Assembly: GCF_026625845.1 (NCBI RefSeq)
Contig: NZ_CP113066.1
Span: 1,674,001 to 1,738,000, forward strand
DNA length: 64,000 nt
Direction of reading: 5' to 3'
Source: Agrococcus sp. SL85
GTDB taxonomy: Bacteria > Actinomycetota > Actinomycetes > Actinomycetales > Microbacteriaceae
This document shows positions 8,723 to 18,241 of the stretch, in pieces. Under the pieces are notes generated by a model. The model saw only the letters and a program-made list of their open reading frames with translations, was not told where the DNA came from and searched no databases. The first letter of the stretch is position 1, and the number at the start of each line of letters is the position of its first letter. Both the position numbers and the translations under genes were made by a program.

Positions 8723-8848
8723 CAGGCATGTTGCGGAATGAAGTTACATACGCGCAACACTTCGTGTACTTTCTATCCGTAGGCTCATCCGCAACGTCGC
8801 GGCACCTCGGTGCCCCGGCTCGGAACCCACCACGACCCGGAGGCATCC

Positions 8849-10405
8849 ATGACCACCATCCCGCGATCCCGGCGCCTGGTCGCCGGATCCCTCGGGCTCG
8901 CGACGACGACCGCGCTCGTCCTCGCCGGCTGCTCGACGAGCGCGCAATCGCCTTCGACGAGCGGCGACGACGCCGCATCGACGGCGCCGCTCGTCGTCGG
9001 CGTCACGACCGACGTCGATACGCTGCTGCCCTGGACCGCGACGCAGTTCCAGGCCATCAACGTGCTCCAGAACGTCTACGGCACCCTCACCGAGCTCGAC
9101 GCCGAGCTCAACGTCGTGCCGGGCCTCGCCGAATCGTGGGAGGTCTCGGAGGATGGGCTCTCGGTCGTCTTCGCGCTGCGCGACGGCGTCGTGTTCTCGG
9201 ATGGCTCGACGCTCGACGCCGAGGACGTCGTCGCCTCCTACGAGGCGATCCAGGACCCGGAGACCGCGGCCGTCTCCGCGACGAACCTCGCGTCGGTCAC
9301 GGCGATCGAGGCGACCGACGAGCGCACCGTCACGATGACGCTCTCGACGCCGGACGCGGCGCTGCCGTCGAAGCTCGCGCCCGTGACGACCGCGATCCTG
9401 CCCTCCGACGCCGACCTCGCCGCGCTCGAGGCCGCCCCGGTCGGCACCGGCGCCTTCGTCTTCGACGAGCGCCGCGCGAACGAGGCCGTGCTGCTGACCG
9501 CGAACGAGGACTACTGGGGCGGTGCGCCTGCAATCGGCGGCGTCGAGTTCCGCGTCATCCCGGACCAGGCCGCGATCGTCTCGGCGCTCCAGTCGGGCAA
9601 CGTGCAGATGGCCGTCTTCGACGACGCGCTCGTCGCCGACACGATCGGCGGCACCGTCGAGATCGCCGAGACGCCGCAGCTGAGCTACCACGCGCTGCAG
9701 CTCAACGCGCGCGACGAGGCGCTCGCCGACGTCAACGTGCGCCTCGCGATCGCGTGCGCGATCGACCGCCAGGAGGTGCTCGACACCGCCGCGCTCGGGG
9801 AGGGCGAGGTGACGGGCCCGATCACGTCGCCCGCCTTCCGCTCCGACCCCGATGCGCGCCCGTGCCCGCAGGCCGACCCCGAGGCCGCGGCAGGCTACCT
9901 CGAGGCCGCCGGCGTCGGCGAGGGGCTGACGCTCCGCGCCATCGTCATGCAGGGTGGGTACTCGACCGCCGTCGCCGAGGCCGAGAACATCCAGGCGCAG
10001 CTCGCCGAGGTCGGCATCACGCTCGAGCTCGACGTGCTCGAGTCGGGTGCGTACGTCGACCGCTGGGTCGCGGGCGACTTCCAGCTCGCGGTCGCGCTCA
10101 ACGGCGGGCAGCCCGACCCCGACGCCGCGTACGGCCGCTACTTCACGAGCACGGGCAACCTCAACGCCGTCGCGGGCTACAGCTCCGACACGCTCGACGC
10201 GCTCTTCGAGCAGGGTCGCGCGTCGAGCGACCAGGCCGAGCGCGAGGCGATCTACGCCGACGTGTCGGCCGAGCTCGAGGAGCAGGCGGTGTGGGTGTGG
10301 CTCTTCACGAGCTTCAACTACACCGCGACCGCCGAGGGCGTGTCGGGCTTCGTGCCGATGCCCAACGGCTCGCTGCAGCACCTGCGCGACGTCACCATCG
10401 ATTGA
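8849..10405 (+). CDS. ABC transporter substrate-binding lipoprotein, family 5 (DppA/OppA type)
   Basis: 518-residue extracytoplasmic solute-binding protein. The N-terminus has a lipoprotein signal peptide with lipobox VLAGC, so Cys28 is the lipidated residue. The SBP_bac_5 body is recognisable by LNVVPGLAESWEVSEDG near the start and the C-terminal EQAVWVWLFTSFNY region. The ATG at 8849 was chosen over an in-frame upstream ATG (8810) because GGAGG precedes it at proper distance and the signal peptide starts there. It is the first gene of the muropeptide operon, so a muramyl peptide or anhydro-muropeptide cargo is inferred from murQ, anmK and the epimerase downstream rather than from binding residues. 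An intercistronic hairpin follows the stop. Confidence 0.88.
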   Translation: MTTIPRSRRLVAGSLGLATTTALVLAGCSTSAQSPSTSGDDAASTAPLVVGVTTDVDTLLPWTATQFQAINVLQNVYGTLTELDAELNVVPGLAESWEVSEDGLSVVFALRDGVVFSDGSTLDAEDVVASYEAIQDPETAAVSATNLASVTAIEATDERTVTMTLSTPDAALPSKLAPVTTAILPSDADLAALEAAPVGTGAFVFDERRANEAVLLTANEDYWGGAPAIGGVEFRVIPDQAAIVSALQSGNVQMAVFDDALVADTIGGTVEIAETPQLSYHALQLNARDEALADVNVRLAIACAIDRQEVLDTAALGEGEVTGPITSPAFRSDPDARPCPQADPEAAAGYLEAAGVGEGLTLRAIVMQGGYSTAVAEAENIQAQLAEVGITLELDVLESGAYVDRWVAGDFQLAVALNGGQPDPDAAYGRYFTSTGNLNAVAGYSSDTLDALFEQGRASSDQAEREAIYADVSAELEEQAVWVWLFTSFNYTATAEGVSGFVPMPNGSLQHLRDVTID

Positions 10406-10410
10406 CCGAC

Positions 10411-10438
10411 TCCGGCCGGGGCGCGAGCCCCGGCCGGA
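10411..10438 (+). terminator. Intercistronic hairpin after the binding-protein gene
   Basis: A 12-bp perfect stem (10411–10422 with 10427–10438) and a GCGA tetraloop lie between the binding-protein stop and the first permease gene. With no T-run it more likely protects the upstream mRNA or attenuates read-through, giving more binding protein than permease, a common arrangement for ABC importers. Confidence 0.6.
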
Positions 10439-10451
10439 CCGACGGAGCACC

Positions 10452-11423
10452 ATGATCCAACGCATCCGCACGTCCCCGGGCCTGCGCCGGCTCGGCAGCG
10501 CCGTGCTCACCCTGCTCGGCGTCGCCATCGCCGTCTTCTGCATGCTGCGCGCGCTGCCCGGCGACCAGATCACCGCGGCCTTCGGCACCGAGGCCGCGGC
10601 GCTCAGCCCCGAGCAGCGCGAGGCGCTCGAGGCGTACTACGGCCTCGATCAGCCGCTCATCCTGCAGTTCTTCACCTGGATCGGCGCCGTCCTCACGGGC
10701 AACCTCGGCTACTCCGCGCGCTCGCAGCAGAGCGTGCTCGAGATGACCGCCGCCGCGCTGCCCGTCACGATCGAGCTCGCGCTGCTCGCGATCGTCGTCG
10801 CGCTCCTCATCGGCGTGCCCGTCGGCATGCTCGCCGCCTCGAAGCCCAACGCACTGCGCGACTGGTTCGGCCAGGGCCTCGGGCTCGCGGGCCTCGGCGT
10901 GCCCGCCTTCCTGCTCGCGACGACGCTCCTCGCCGTCGCCGCCTCCGGCTTCGGGTTCAACCCCAACGGCCGCGGCTTCGCGAGCCTCGTCGACGACCCG
11001 CTGCTCAACCTCCAGCAGATGGCGATGCCGGCGCTCGTGCTCGGCTTCGGCATCGCCGCGCCCATCATGCGCACGACCCGCACCGCCGTGCTCGAGGTGC
11101 GCGGCCTCGACTTCATCCGCACCGCGCGCGCCAAGGGCGTGCCGCCCCGCCGCCTGCAGTGGCGGCACGTGCTGCGCAACGCGCTCGTGCCGATCGTCAC
11201 GATGACGGGCATGCAGTTCGGCTACCTCCTCGGCGGCGCCGTCGTCGTCGAGCAGATCTTCTCGCTGCCCGGCGTCGGCCGGCAGGTGCTGCTCGGCATC
11301 AACCAGTACGAGTACGCGGTCGTGCAGAGCACCGTGCTCGTCATCGCGGCGATGTTCGTCATCGTCAACCTGCTGACGGACCTGCTCTACCGTCGCATCG
11401 ACCCGAGGGTGCGTGCCGCATGA
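10452..11423 (+). CDS. ABC transporter permease, DppB/OppB type
   Basis: 323-residue inner-membrane permease of a peptide-type importer. The first helix is followed by a periplasmic loop (SPEQREALEAYYGLDQPLILQF, abbreviated here by its ends) and five more helices. The EAA loop that docks the ATPase is readable as FIRTARAKGVPPRRL, followed by HVLRNALVPIVTMTG. Length and motif order match DppB. The ATG has GGAG 5–8 nt upstream. Its stop overlaps the next permease start in ATGA, so translation is coupled. It would pair with the DppC-type permease and the fused ATPase at 16614. Confidence 0.9.
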   Translation: MIQRIRTSPGLRRLGSAVLTLLGVAIAVFCMLRALPGDQITAAFGTEAAALSPEQREALEAYYGLDQPLILQFFTWIGAVLTGNLGYSARSQQSVLEMTAAALPVTIELALLAIVVALLIGVPVGMLAASKPNALRDWFGQGLGLAGLGVPAFLLATTLLAVAASGFGFNPNGRGFASLVDDPLLNLQQMAMPALVLGFGIAAPIMRTTRTAVLEVRGLDFIRTARAKGVPPRRLQWRHVLRNALVPIVTMTGMQFGYLLGGAVVVEQIFSLPGVGRQVLLGINQYEYAVVQSTVLVIAAMFVIVNLLTDLLYRRIDPRVRAA

Positions 11424-12304
11424 CCGCAGAGACCATCACCGCGGCGCCGAGGCCGCGCCGCGTCGCGAGCGGCACCGCCGGCCGGCTGCTGCGCAGCCCG
11501 AGCGGCGCCGTCGGCGGCGCGCTCGTGCTCGCCCTCGCCGTGCTGAGCGTGCTCTCGGCGACCGGCGCGCTGCCGTTCGACCCCGCGGCGCAGGACACCG
11601 CCGCCCGGCTGCAGGCGCCGAGCGCCGCGCACTGGCTCGGCACCGACCAGTTCGGCCGCGACATCCTCTCCCGCGTCGCCTCCGGCGTCGCCAACTCGTC
11701 GCTCGTCGCGCTCGTCGCGGTCGCGGTCGCGACGGTCGTCGGCACGCTCGCGGGCGTCGTCGCGGGCTTCTTGCGCGGCACGACCGACCTCGCGATCGGC
11801 GGCGTCACGAACGTCCTCTTCGCGTTCCCGCCGCTGCTCCTCGCGCTCACGCTCGCCTCGGTGCTCGAGCGCACGTGGTTCACCGTCGCGATCGCGATCG
11901 CGGTCGTCTACACGCCCATCTTCGTGCGCGTGACGCGCGGCCCCGTGCTCACCCTGCGCGAGGTCGACTACGTCGCGGCAGCGCGTGCCACCGGGATGCA
12001 CGCCGCGAGCATCATGCTGCGGCACGTGCTGCCCAACATCACCGGCATCCTCATCGTGCAGATCACGCTGTCGCTCTCGTGGGCGGTGCTCACCGAGGCC
12101 TCGCTCAGCTTCCTCGGCCTCGGCACGCCGCCGCCCGCCGCGTCGCTCGGCTCGATGATCTTCGACGCGCGCACGCTCGTCACCGTCGCGCCGTGGACCC
12201 TGCTCGCGCCCGGCGCCGTGCTCATCATGCTCGTCGTCGGCCTCAACCTCCTCGGCGACGGTCTCCGCGACGCTCTCGACCCGACCGGAAGGCGCTCGCG
12301 ATGA
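11420..12304 (+). CDS. ABC transporter permease, DppC/OppC type
   Basis: 294-residue partner permease. It has a short cytoplasmic N-terminus, a first helix, the extracytoplasmic HWLGTDQFGRDILSRV signature of DppC proteins, and further helices. The ATPase-docking EAA loop reads DYVAAARATGMHAASIMLRH, and the C-terminus NLLGDGLRDALDP is classic for the subfamily. The start is coupled to the upstream permease by ATGA, and its stop overlaps the murQ ATG in the same way, so importer and catabolic genes form one operon. Confidence 0.9.
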   Translation: MTAETITAAPRPRRVASGTAGRLLRSPSGAVGGALVLALAVLSVLSATGALPFDPAAQDTAARLQAPSAAHWLGTDQFGRDILSRVASGVANSSLVALVAVAVATVVGTLAGVVAGFLRGTTDLAIGGVTNVLFAFPPLLLALTLASVLERTWFTVAIAIAVVYTPIFVRVTRGPVLTLREVDYVAAARATGMHAASIMLRHVLPNITGILIVQITLSLSWAVLTEASLSFLGLGTPPPAASLGSMIFDARTLVTVAPWTLLAPGAVLIMLVVGLNLLGDGLRDALDPTGRRSR

Positions 12305-13218
12305 ACGCTCGGCCCACCCTCGAACTCGACTCGCTCACGACCGAGGCGATGGATCCGCGCTTCGCCGACCTCGACACGCTCGAGATCGGCGAGCTCGCCG
12401 CCCTCATGAACGAGGCCGACGCCGAGGTCCCCCGCGCGGTCCGCGCGGCGCTCCCGCAGATCGTGCCCGCGCTCGAGGCCGCGAGCGAGCGGATGCTCGC
12501 GGGCGGCCGGCTCGTCTACGTCGGCGCAGGCACGCCCGGGCGCATCGGCGTGCTCGACGCCTCCGAGTGCCCGCCGACGTTCTCGTCGCCGCCCGAGCAG
12601 GTCTTCGCGATCATCGCCGGCGGCCCCGCCGCGATCGTCGACGCCGTCGAGGGTGCCGAGGACGACGCGTCGGCGGGCGCCGCGGCGATGGACGCCGCGA
12701 CGATCGGCCCGCTCGACACGGTCGTCGGCATCGCCTCGAGCGGCCGCACGCCGTTCGTCGTCGGCGCGGTCCGCCGCGCGGGCGAGCTCGGCGCGCTCGC
12801 GGTCGGCCTCTCGTGCAACGCGGGCACCGAGCTCAGCGGCGTCGCGGCGCACGGCATCGAGGTCGTCGTCGGCCCCGAGGTCATCACGGGGTCCACCCGG
12901 CTCAAGGCCGGCACGGCGCAGAAGCTCGTGCTCAACATGTTCAGCACCATCGTCATGGTGCGGCTCGGGAAGACCTACGGGAGCCTCATGGTCGACGTGC
13001 ACGCCTCGAACGACAAGCTGCGCGAGCGGGCCGTGCGCATCGTGCGCGCGATCGCGCACGTCGACCGGGCCGCGGCCGTCGACGCGCTGCAGGCGGCCGG
13101 GCAGAGCGTCAAGGTCGCCGTCGTGATGCTTGCGCGGGGCCTCGGCGCCGACGACGCGCGCGCGGTGCTCGCCGCTGCAGGCGGCCGCTTGCGCGCCGTG
13201 CTCGAGGCGGGCAGCTGA
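12301..13218 (+). CDS. murQ: N-acetylmuramic acid 6-phosphate etherase
   Basis: 305-residue SIS-domain lyase that cleaves the D-lactyl ether of MurNAc-6-phosphate to give GlcNAc-6-phosphate and D-lactate. The N-terminal segment contains LTTEAMDPRFADLDTL. The SIS core has VYVGAGTPGRIGVLDASECP, GIASSGRTPFVVGA, and the conserved VITGSTRLKAGTAQKLVLNM block. Some family copies read VGAGTSGRL; here the Ser is Pro. The ATG overlaps the DppC stop. Position between importer and anmK supports use on imported cell-wall amino sugar. D-lactate could be handled by the flavoprotein at 20198. Confidence 0.95.
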   Translation: MNARPTLELDSLTTEAMDPRFADLDTLEIGELAALMNEADAEVPRAVRAALPQIVPALEAASERMLAGGRLVYVGAGTPGRIGVLDASECPPTFSSPPEQVFAIIAGGPAAIVDAVEGAEDDASAGAAAMDAATIGPLDTVVGIASSGRTPFVVGAVRRAGELGALAVGLSCNAGTELSGVAAHGIEVVVGPEVITGSTRLKAGTAQKLVLNMFSTIVMVRLGKTYGSLMVDVHASNDKLRERAVRIVRAIAHVDRAAAVDALQAAGQSVKVAVVMLARGLGADDARAVLAAAGGRLRAVLEAGS

Positions 13219-14387
13219 TGCGCATCCTCGGCCTCATCTCCGGCACGTCGCACGACGGCATCGACGCGGCCGTCGTCGACCTCGACGCCGACGGCGACGT
13301 GCTCGAGGCGCGCGTCGTGCACGCCGACTCGACCCCCTACGACCCGGCCCTGCGCACGCGGCTGCTCGACGCGCTGCCGCCGCAGCCGTGCGACCTCGCC
13401 GAGGTCGCGCGCCTCGACACCCTCATCGGACAGGCCTTCGCCGAGGCCGCGGCCGCCGCGATCGCCGCGGCGGGCCCCATCGACCTCGTCGTCTCGCACG
13501 GGCAGACCGTCTTCCACTGGGCGGAGGGGCCGACGGTGCTCGGCACCCTGCAGATCGGTCAGCCCGCGTGGATCGCGGAGCGCACGGGCGCGCCCGTGCT
13601 CGCCGACATCCGCGTGCGCGACGTCGCCGCGGGCGGGCAGGGCGCCCCGCTCGCCTCGACGCTCGACGCGCTGCTGCTCGCGGGCAGGCCGGGCCGCGCC
13701 GCAGCGCTCAACCTCGGCGGCATCGCGAACGCGACCCTCGTCGGCGGCACGCAGCCCGTGCTCGCATGGGACATCGGCCCGGCGAACGCGCTCATGGACG
13801 CGGTCGTCGTCGCGCAGCGCGCGGACCCGCGCGGCTTCGACGCCGACGGCAGGCTCGCGGCCGCGGGCACCGTCGACGAGCGGCTGCTCGCACTGCTGCT
13901 CGCCGACCCCTACTACGCGCTGCCTGCGCCGAAGAGCACGGGCAAGGAGCTGTTCCACCTCGACTACCTCGACCGCACGATCGCGGCGAGCGGCAGCGCG
14001 CCGTCGACGGAGGACCTGCTCGCGACGCTCGCTGCCCTCACCGTGCGCACGGTCGCCGACGCGCTCGACGCGGCGGGCGCCGACGAGGTCTTCGTCTCGG
14101 GCGGCGGCGCGCGCAACCCCGTGCTCATGCACGGGCTCGCCGACGCGCTGCCCGGAGTCCCCGTCCACACGACGGCCGTGCTCGGCATCGGCGCCGACGA
14201 GAAGGAAGCCGTGCTCATGGCGCTCCTCGGCTGGCTCGCGTGGCACGGGGTGCCCGCGAGCGTGCCGAGCGCGACGGGGGCGAGCGGCGCGCGCGTGCTC
14301 GGCGCGATCACGCCCGGCGCCGAGCCGCTGCGCCTGCCCGAGCCGCGCCGTGCGCCCGCGTCGCTGCGCATGACCGGGAGGCCGTGA
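13218..14387 (+). CDS. anmK: Anhydro-N-acetylmuramic acid kinase
   Basis: 389-residue sugar kinase (hexokinase/Hsp70-like fold) that opens the 1,6-anhydro ring and phosphorylates anhMurNAc to MurNAc-6-phosphate, the MurQ substrate. Signature elements are GLISGTSHDGIDAA at the N-terminus, VSHGQTVFHW, LNLGGIANAT, and VSGGGARNPVLM near the C-terminus. The start overlaps the murQ stop by one base (TGATG). Anhydro sugars arise from lytic transglycosylases, so this operon is geared to turnover products of that type. No PTS transporter (MurP) is nearby, consistent with ABC-mediated uptake followed by kinase action. Confidence 0.95.
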   Translation: MRILGLISGTSHDGIDAAVVDLDADGDVLEARVVHADSTPYDPALRTRLLDALPPQPCDLAEVARLDTLIGQAFAEAAAAAIAAAGPIDLVVSHGQTVFHWAEGPTVLGTLQIGQPAWIAERTGAPVLADIRVRDVAAGGQGAPLASTLDALLLAGRPGRAAALNLGGIANATLVGGTQPVLAWDIGPANALMDAVVVAQRADPRGFDADGRLAAAGTVDERLLALLLADPYYALPAPKSTGKELFHLDYLDRTIAASGSAPSTEDLLATLAALTVRTVADALDAAGADEVFVSGGGARNPVLMHGLADALPGVPVHTTAVLGIGADEKEAVLMALLGWLAWHGVPASVPSATGASGARVLGAITPGAEPLRLPEPRRAPASLRMTGRP

Positions 14388-14389
14388 CC

Positions 14390-15469
14390 GTGAGCCGCGT
14401 CGTCGAGCTGCGCACCCAGCGCGCGAGCGTGCCGCTCACGCGCGCGTTCGCGACGGCGCAGCGCTCGACCGACCGGCTCGACGCGCTGCTCGTGCGCGCG
14501 CTCGACAGCGACGGTCGCGCCGGCTGGGGCGAGGTCGCGACGAGCTGGCGCGTCACGGGCGAGGGAGCCGCGGGCGCGACCGCGGTCGTCGAGGGTCCGC
14601 TGCGCGACGCCGTCGTCGGCATGCCGCTCGACGAGCCGGGCGCGTGGGGGAGCGCGATCGCGCGCGCGGTCGCACGCAACCCCGCGGCCCGCGCCGCGGT
14701 CGACGCCGCGCTGTGGGACCTGCACGCGCAGCAGCGGGGCGTCCCGCTCCACCGCGCGCTCGCGACCGGCTCCGCCGACCGAGTGCGCACCGACATGACG
14801 CTCGCCGTCGACGACGCCGCGCGCGTCGTCGAGACCGCGCGCATCCACGTCGATGCCGGCTTCCGCACCCTCAAGGTCAAGCTCGGCACCGACCCCGAGC
14901 ACGACGACCGCGTCGTGCGGGCGCTGCGTCGCGGCCCTGCGGCCGACGTCGCCCTGCGCGTCGACGCGAACCAGGGCTGGGACGCGGATGCCGCCATCCG
15001 GCTCGTGCGCGGCTGGGAGGACGACGGGCTCGGCATCGAGCTCGTCGAGCAGCCGACGCCCGCCGCCGACCTCGAGGCGCTCGCGCGCGTGCGAGCTGCG
15101 GTCGCGACGCCGATCCTCGCCGACGAGTCGGTGTGGGACGCGCGCGAGCTGCGCGAGCTCGTGCGCATGGGCGCGGCCGACCTCGTCAACGTCAAGCTCG
15201 CGAAGGCCGGCGGCGTCACCGCGGCGCTCGAGCTGCTCGAGCTCGCGGCCACGAGCGGCGTCGGGGTGCTGCTCGGCTGCATGCTCGAGTCGACCGTCGG
15301 CGTGACCGCCGCGGCGCACGTCGCCGCGGGGCTCCCCGGGCTCGTGCACGACCTCGACGCCGCTCACTGGCTGCGCGACTCCCCGGTGCGCGGCGGCGCG
15401 CTCGCGCGGGCCGACGAGCTCGAGCTCGCGGCCGCGCCGGGCCTCGGCATCGACGGATGGGCGGCGTGA
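14390..15469 (+). CDS. Dipeptide epimerase, enolase superfamily (L-Ala-D/L-Glu epimerase type)
   Basis: 359-residue mandelate-racemase/muconate-cycloisomerase family enzyme. The KxK acid-base pair is visible as LKVKLG (about residue 161). Metal ligands appear in LRVDANQGW, ELVEQP and ILADES, and the second lysine lies in NVKLAKAGG. YcjG/YkfB-type members epimerise L-Ala-D-Glu from peptidoglycan to L-Ala-L-Glu, allowing ordinary peptidases to finish the job, which suits this operon. The GTG at 14390 was preferred to the overlapping GTG at 14384 because GGGAGG (14376–14381) sits 8 nt before it. Substrate is inferred from context. Confidence 0.85.
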   Translation: MSRVVELRTQRASVPLTRAFATAQRSTDRLDALLVRALDSDGRAGWGEVATSWRVTGEGAAGATAVVEGPLRDAVVGMPLDEPGAWGSAIARAVARNPAARAAVDAALWDLHAQQRGVPLHRALATGSADRVRTDMTLAVDDAARVVETARIHVDAGFRTLKVKLGTDPEHDDRVVRALRRGPAADVALRVDANQGWDADAAIRLVRGWEDDGLGIELVEQPTPAADLEALARVRAAVATPILADESVWDARELRELVRMGAADLVNVKLAKAGGVTAALELLELAATSGVGVLLGCMLESTVGVTAAAHVAAGLPGLVHDLDAAHWLRDSPVRGGALARADELELAAAPGLGIDGWAA

Positions 15470-16617
15470 TGGCCGCCGGAACGGGCCTGGGCTCGGCCGC
15501 CGCGGCGGGCGTCGCGACCGTCGTCGCGCCGCAGCCCCGCCACGCCCCGCCGGGCGCGGTGCTCTCGATCGCGATCGACGGCGACGCGCGCGCCGCGGCC
15601 GCCGGCACCGCGGATCTCGCGACCGGCGAACCCGCGACCGTCGCGCACGCGCAGGACCTCGCCTCGATCGGCAAGGTGCTCACGACCCTCGCGGTGCACG
15701 TGCTCGCGAGCCGCGGCGCGCTCGCGCTCACCGATCCGCTCTCGCGCTTCCTCGGTGAGCGCGCGGGCGCGCACGCCGACGCGACGGTCGACGAGCTCCT
15801 CCGCCACCGCGCGGGCGTGCGCGAGTGGTGGCCGCTCTACCTCGACCCCGCCGCTCGCGCCGACCCGCTCGCGGCCGCCTTGCGCATGGCGCCGCGCGGC
15901 GCCGCGGGCGTGCGCCGCTACTCCGACCTCGGGATGATGGCGGTGGGCGAGGCCGTGGCGCGCGTGGCGGGCATGCCCTTCGCCGACGCGGTGCGGCGGC
16001 TCGTGCTCGAGCCGCTCGACGCCCGCACGATCTCGCCGAGCGCTCCCGTCGCGGACGCACCGGCGCTGACCGGGCCCGACGGCGACGCGATCGAGCGCGA
16101 GATGGTGCGCTCGGGCGACCCCTATCCCGTCGAGCTCGACGACCGGGGCTTCGCGTGGCGGACCGGGCCCGTGCGCGCGAGCATCGCCGACGGCAACGCC
16201 CACCACGCGTTCGGCGCGCCTGCCGGCCACGCGGGCTGGTTCGGCGACGCGCGCGGCCTCGACCGCGTCGCCGCCGCGATCGCGCGGCCCGAGCTTCTCG
16301 GCATCGCGCCCGCGATCGCCGCGGGGCTGCGCGAGGCGCGCGATCCCGAGCAGGGCCAGGGCGTGCGCCACTACCGCGTGCGCTGGCGCGGCGCCGAGCG
16401 CCTGCTGCTCGGCCATCCCGGCTTCACCGGCGCGTTCGTCGGGGCGGCAGCCGCGACGCGCACCGAGCCCGAGCTGCGCGTCGCGCTGCTCGCCAACCGG
16501 CTCCACGGCGACCCCGCGCCGTCGCGGACGGCGCTCGCCGACGTCGAGACCCTGTGGCGCGGCGCGCTCGCCGAGGCCGACCGCATCCTGCACCCCACCC
16601 CTGGAGGACGACCGTGA
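15469..16617 (+). CDS. Serine hydrolase, beta-lactamase/penicillin-binding-protein-like fold
   Basis: 382 residues with class C beta-lactamase-like catalytic marks: SIGK (Ser66–Lys69) as the SxxK box and Tyr151 in RRYSDLG as the YxN-type box. There is no signal peptide, so action is probably cytoplasmic. B. subtilis carries a comparable serine hydrolase gene (ybbE) beside its murQ operon. Here it may be an esterase, amidase or D,D-peptidase acting on imported muropeptide, but the exact reaction is not readable. The ATG overlaps the epimerase stop (TGATG), and its own stop overlaps the ATPase start. Confidence 0.8.
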   Translation: MAAGTGLGSAAAAGVATVVAPQPRHAPPGAVLSIAIDGDARAAAAGTADLATGEPATVAHAQDLASIGKVLTTLAVHVLASRGALALTDPLSRFLGERAGAHADATVDELLRHRAGVREWWPLYLDPAARADPLAAALRMAPRGAAGVRRYSDLGMMAVGEAVARVAGMPFADAVRRLVLEPLDARTISPSAPVADAPALTGPDGDAIEREMVRSGDPYPVELDDRGFAWRTGPVRASIADGNAHHAFGAPAGHAGWFGDARGLDRVAAAIARPELLGIAPAIAAGLREARDPEQGQGVRHYRVRWRGAERLLLGHPGFTGAFVGAAAATRTEPELRVALLANRLHGDPAPSRTALADVETLWRGALAEADRILHPTPGGRP

Positions 16618-18238
16618 CGACCCCATTGCTCTCGGTGGACGACCTGCGGGTCGAGTTCCGCACCCCGCACGGACCGTTCGACGCCGTGCGCGGCGTGAGC
16701 TTCCACATCCACCCGGGCGAGACCGTCGCGGTCGTCGGCGAATCGGGCTCCGGCAAGTCGACCGTCGCGTCGTCGATCAACCGGCTGCTCGCCGAGAACG
16801 GCCGCATCGCGAGCGGCAGCGTGCGCTTCGAGGGCGCCGAGCTCTCGACCGCGTCGGAGCGGACGATGCGCGGACTGCGCGGCGCCGGCATCGGCCTCGT
16901 GCCGCAGGACCCGATGTCGAACCTCGACCCCGTGCACACGATCGGCGCGCAGATCGCCGAGGCGCTGCAGGTGCACGGCCGAGCGGGCGCCGACCGCGGG
17001 CGGGCGCGCACGCTCGAGCTGCTCGAGATGGTGGGCATCCCCGATCCCGAGCAGCGGTTCGACCAGTTCCCGCACGAGTTCTCGGGCGGCATGCGCCAGC
17101 GCGCGCTCATCGCGATGGGGCTCGCGTGCGAGCCGCGGCTGCTCATCGCCGACGAGCCGACGAGCGCGCTCGACGTCACGGTGCAGCGCCGCGTGCTCGA
17201 CACGCTCGCCGCGCTCACCGCGCGCTCCGGCACGGCCGTGCTCCTCATCACCCACGACCTCGCGCTCGCCGCCGAGCGCGCCGACCGCGTGCTCGTGATG
17301 CTGCGCGGCGAGCTCGTCGAGGAGGGGCCGGCGAAGGAGATCCTCGAGCGGCCGCAGCACGAGTACACGCGCAGGCTCGTCGCCGCGGCGCCGAGCCTCG
17401 CGACCACGACCCTCGTCGCCGCACCCGCTGCGGACGAGCCGCGTCCCGAGCCGATCGCGGTGCTCGAGGGCGTCGGGCGCCGCTACCGACTGCGGGGCGC
17501 AGCGCGCGGTGCGGAGCTCTGGGCGGCGCGCGACGTGTCGTTCAGCATCCCGCGCGGCCGCACGGTCGCGGTCGTCGGCGAATCGGGGTCGGGCAAGTCG
17601 ACGACCGCCAAGATGCTGCTCGGGCTCGACGACCCCACCGAGGGCTCGATCGCGATCGACGGCCACGACCTCGCCGGCCTGTCGCGACGCGAGCTGCTCG
17701 CGATGCGCCGACGCGTGCAGCCGGTGTTCCAGAACCCGTTCGCCTCGCTCGACCCGCGCTACACCGTCGCGCAGTCGATCGCGGAGCCGCTGCGCGTGCA
17801 CGGCGTGGGCGACCGGCGCACGCGCCGCGCGCGCGTCGAGGAGCTGCTCGAGCAGGTCGCCCTGCCCGGCGAGGCTCGCCGACCGCTTGCCGCACGAGGC
17901 TCTCGGGCGGGCAGCGCCAGCGCGTCGCGATCGCCCGCGCGCTCGCGCTCGAGCCCGAGCTCGTCGTGCTCGACGAGGCCGTCTCGGCCCTCGACGTGCT
18001 CGTGCAGGCGCAGATCCTCGAGCTGCTCGTCGGGCTGCAGCGCGACCTCGCCCTCAGCTACCTCTTCATCAGCCACGACCTCGCGGTCGTCAACATGATC
18101 GCGCACGAGGTGCACGTCATGCGGCGTGGCCGCGTCGTCGAGTCGGGTACGCCGCAGCAGCTCTTCACGGCACCGGCCGAGGACTACACGCGCGATCTCA
18201 TCGCCGCGATCCCCGGCGCATCCCTCGTGGCGGGCTGA
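16614..18238 (+). pseudogene. Fused double ABC ATPase (DppD–DppF type) with two AGCT insertions
   Basis: Peptide-importer ATPase with two nucleotide-binding domains. The first has Walker [10 protein letters not shown] (about residues 42–50), signature [12 protein letters not shown] and Walker [13 protein letters not shown]. The second has Walker [15 protein letters not shown] (about 323) and, after the break, [14 protein letters not shown] and [11 protein letters not shown]. The frame breaks between AGGCT (17870–17874) and AGGCT (17897–17901). Removing one base at each restores [20 protein letters not shown] across the signature motif, but the two insertions alone leave a −1 offset consistent with the downstream frame only when both are removed. 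Repaired length is about 540 residues. Loss would disable the importer, so a sequence error is likely. Confidence 0.85.
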
Positions 18239-18241
18239 CCC

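Noticed and set aside
12301..13218. MurQ as possibly inactive because TSGR reads TPGR
   Set aside because: All other family blocks are intact and the operon context is strong; a single Ser-to-Pro difference in that loop is not enough to call loss of function.
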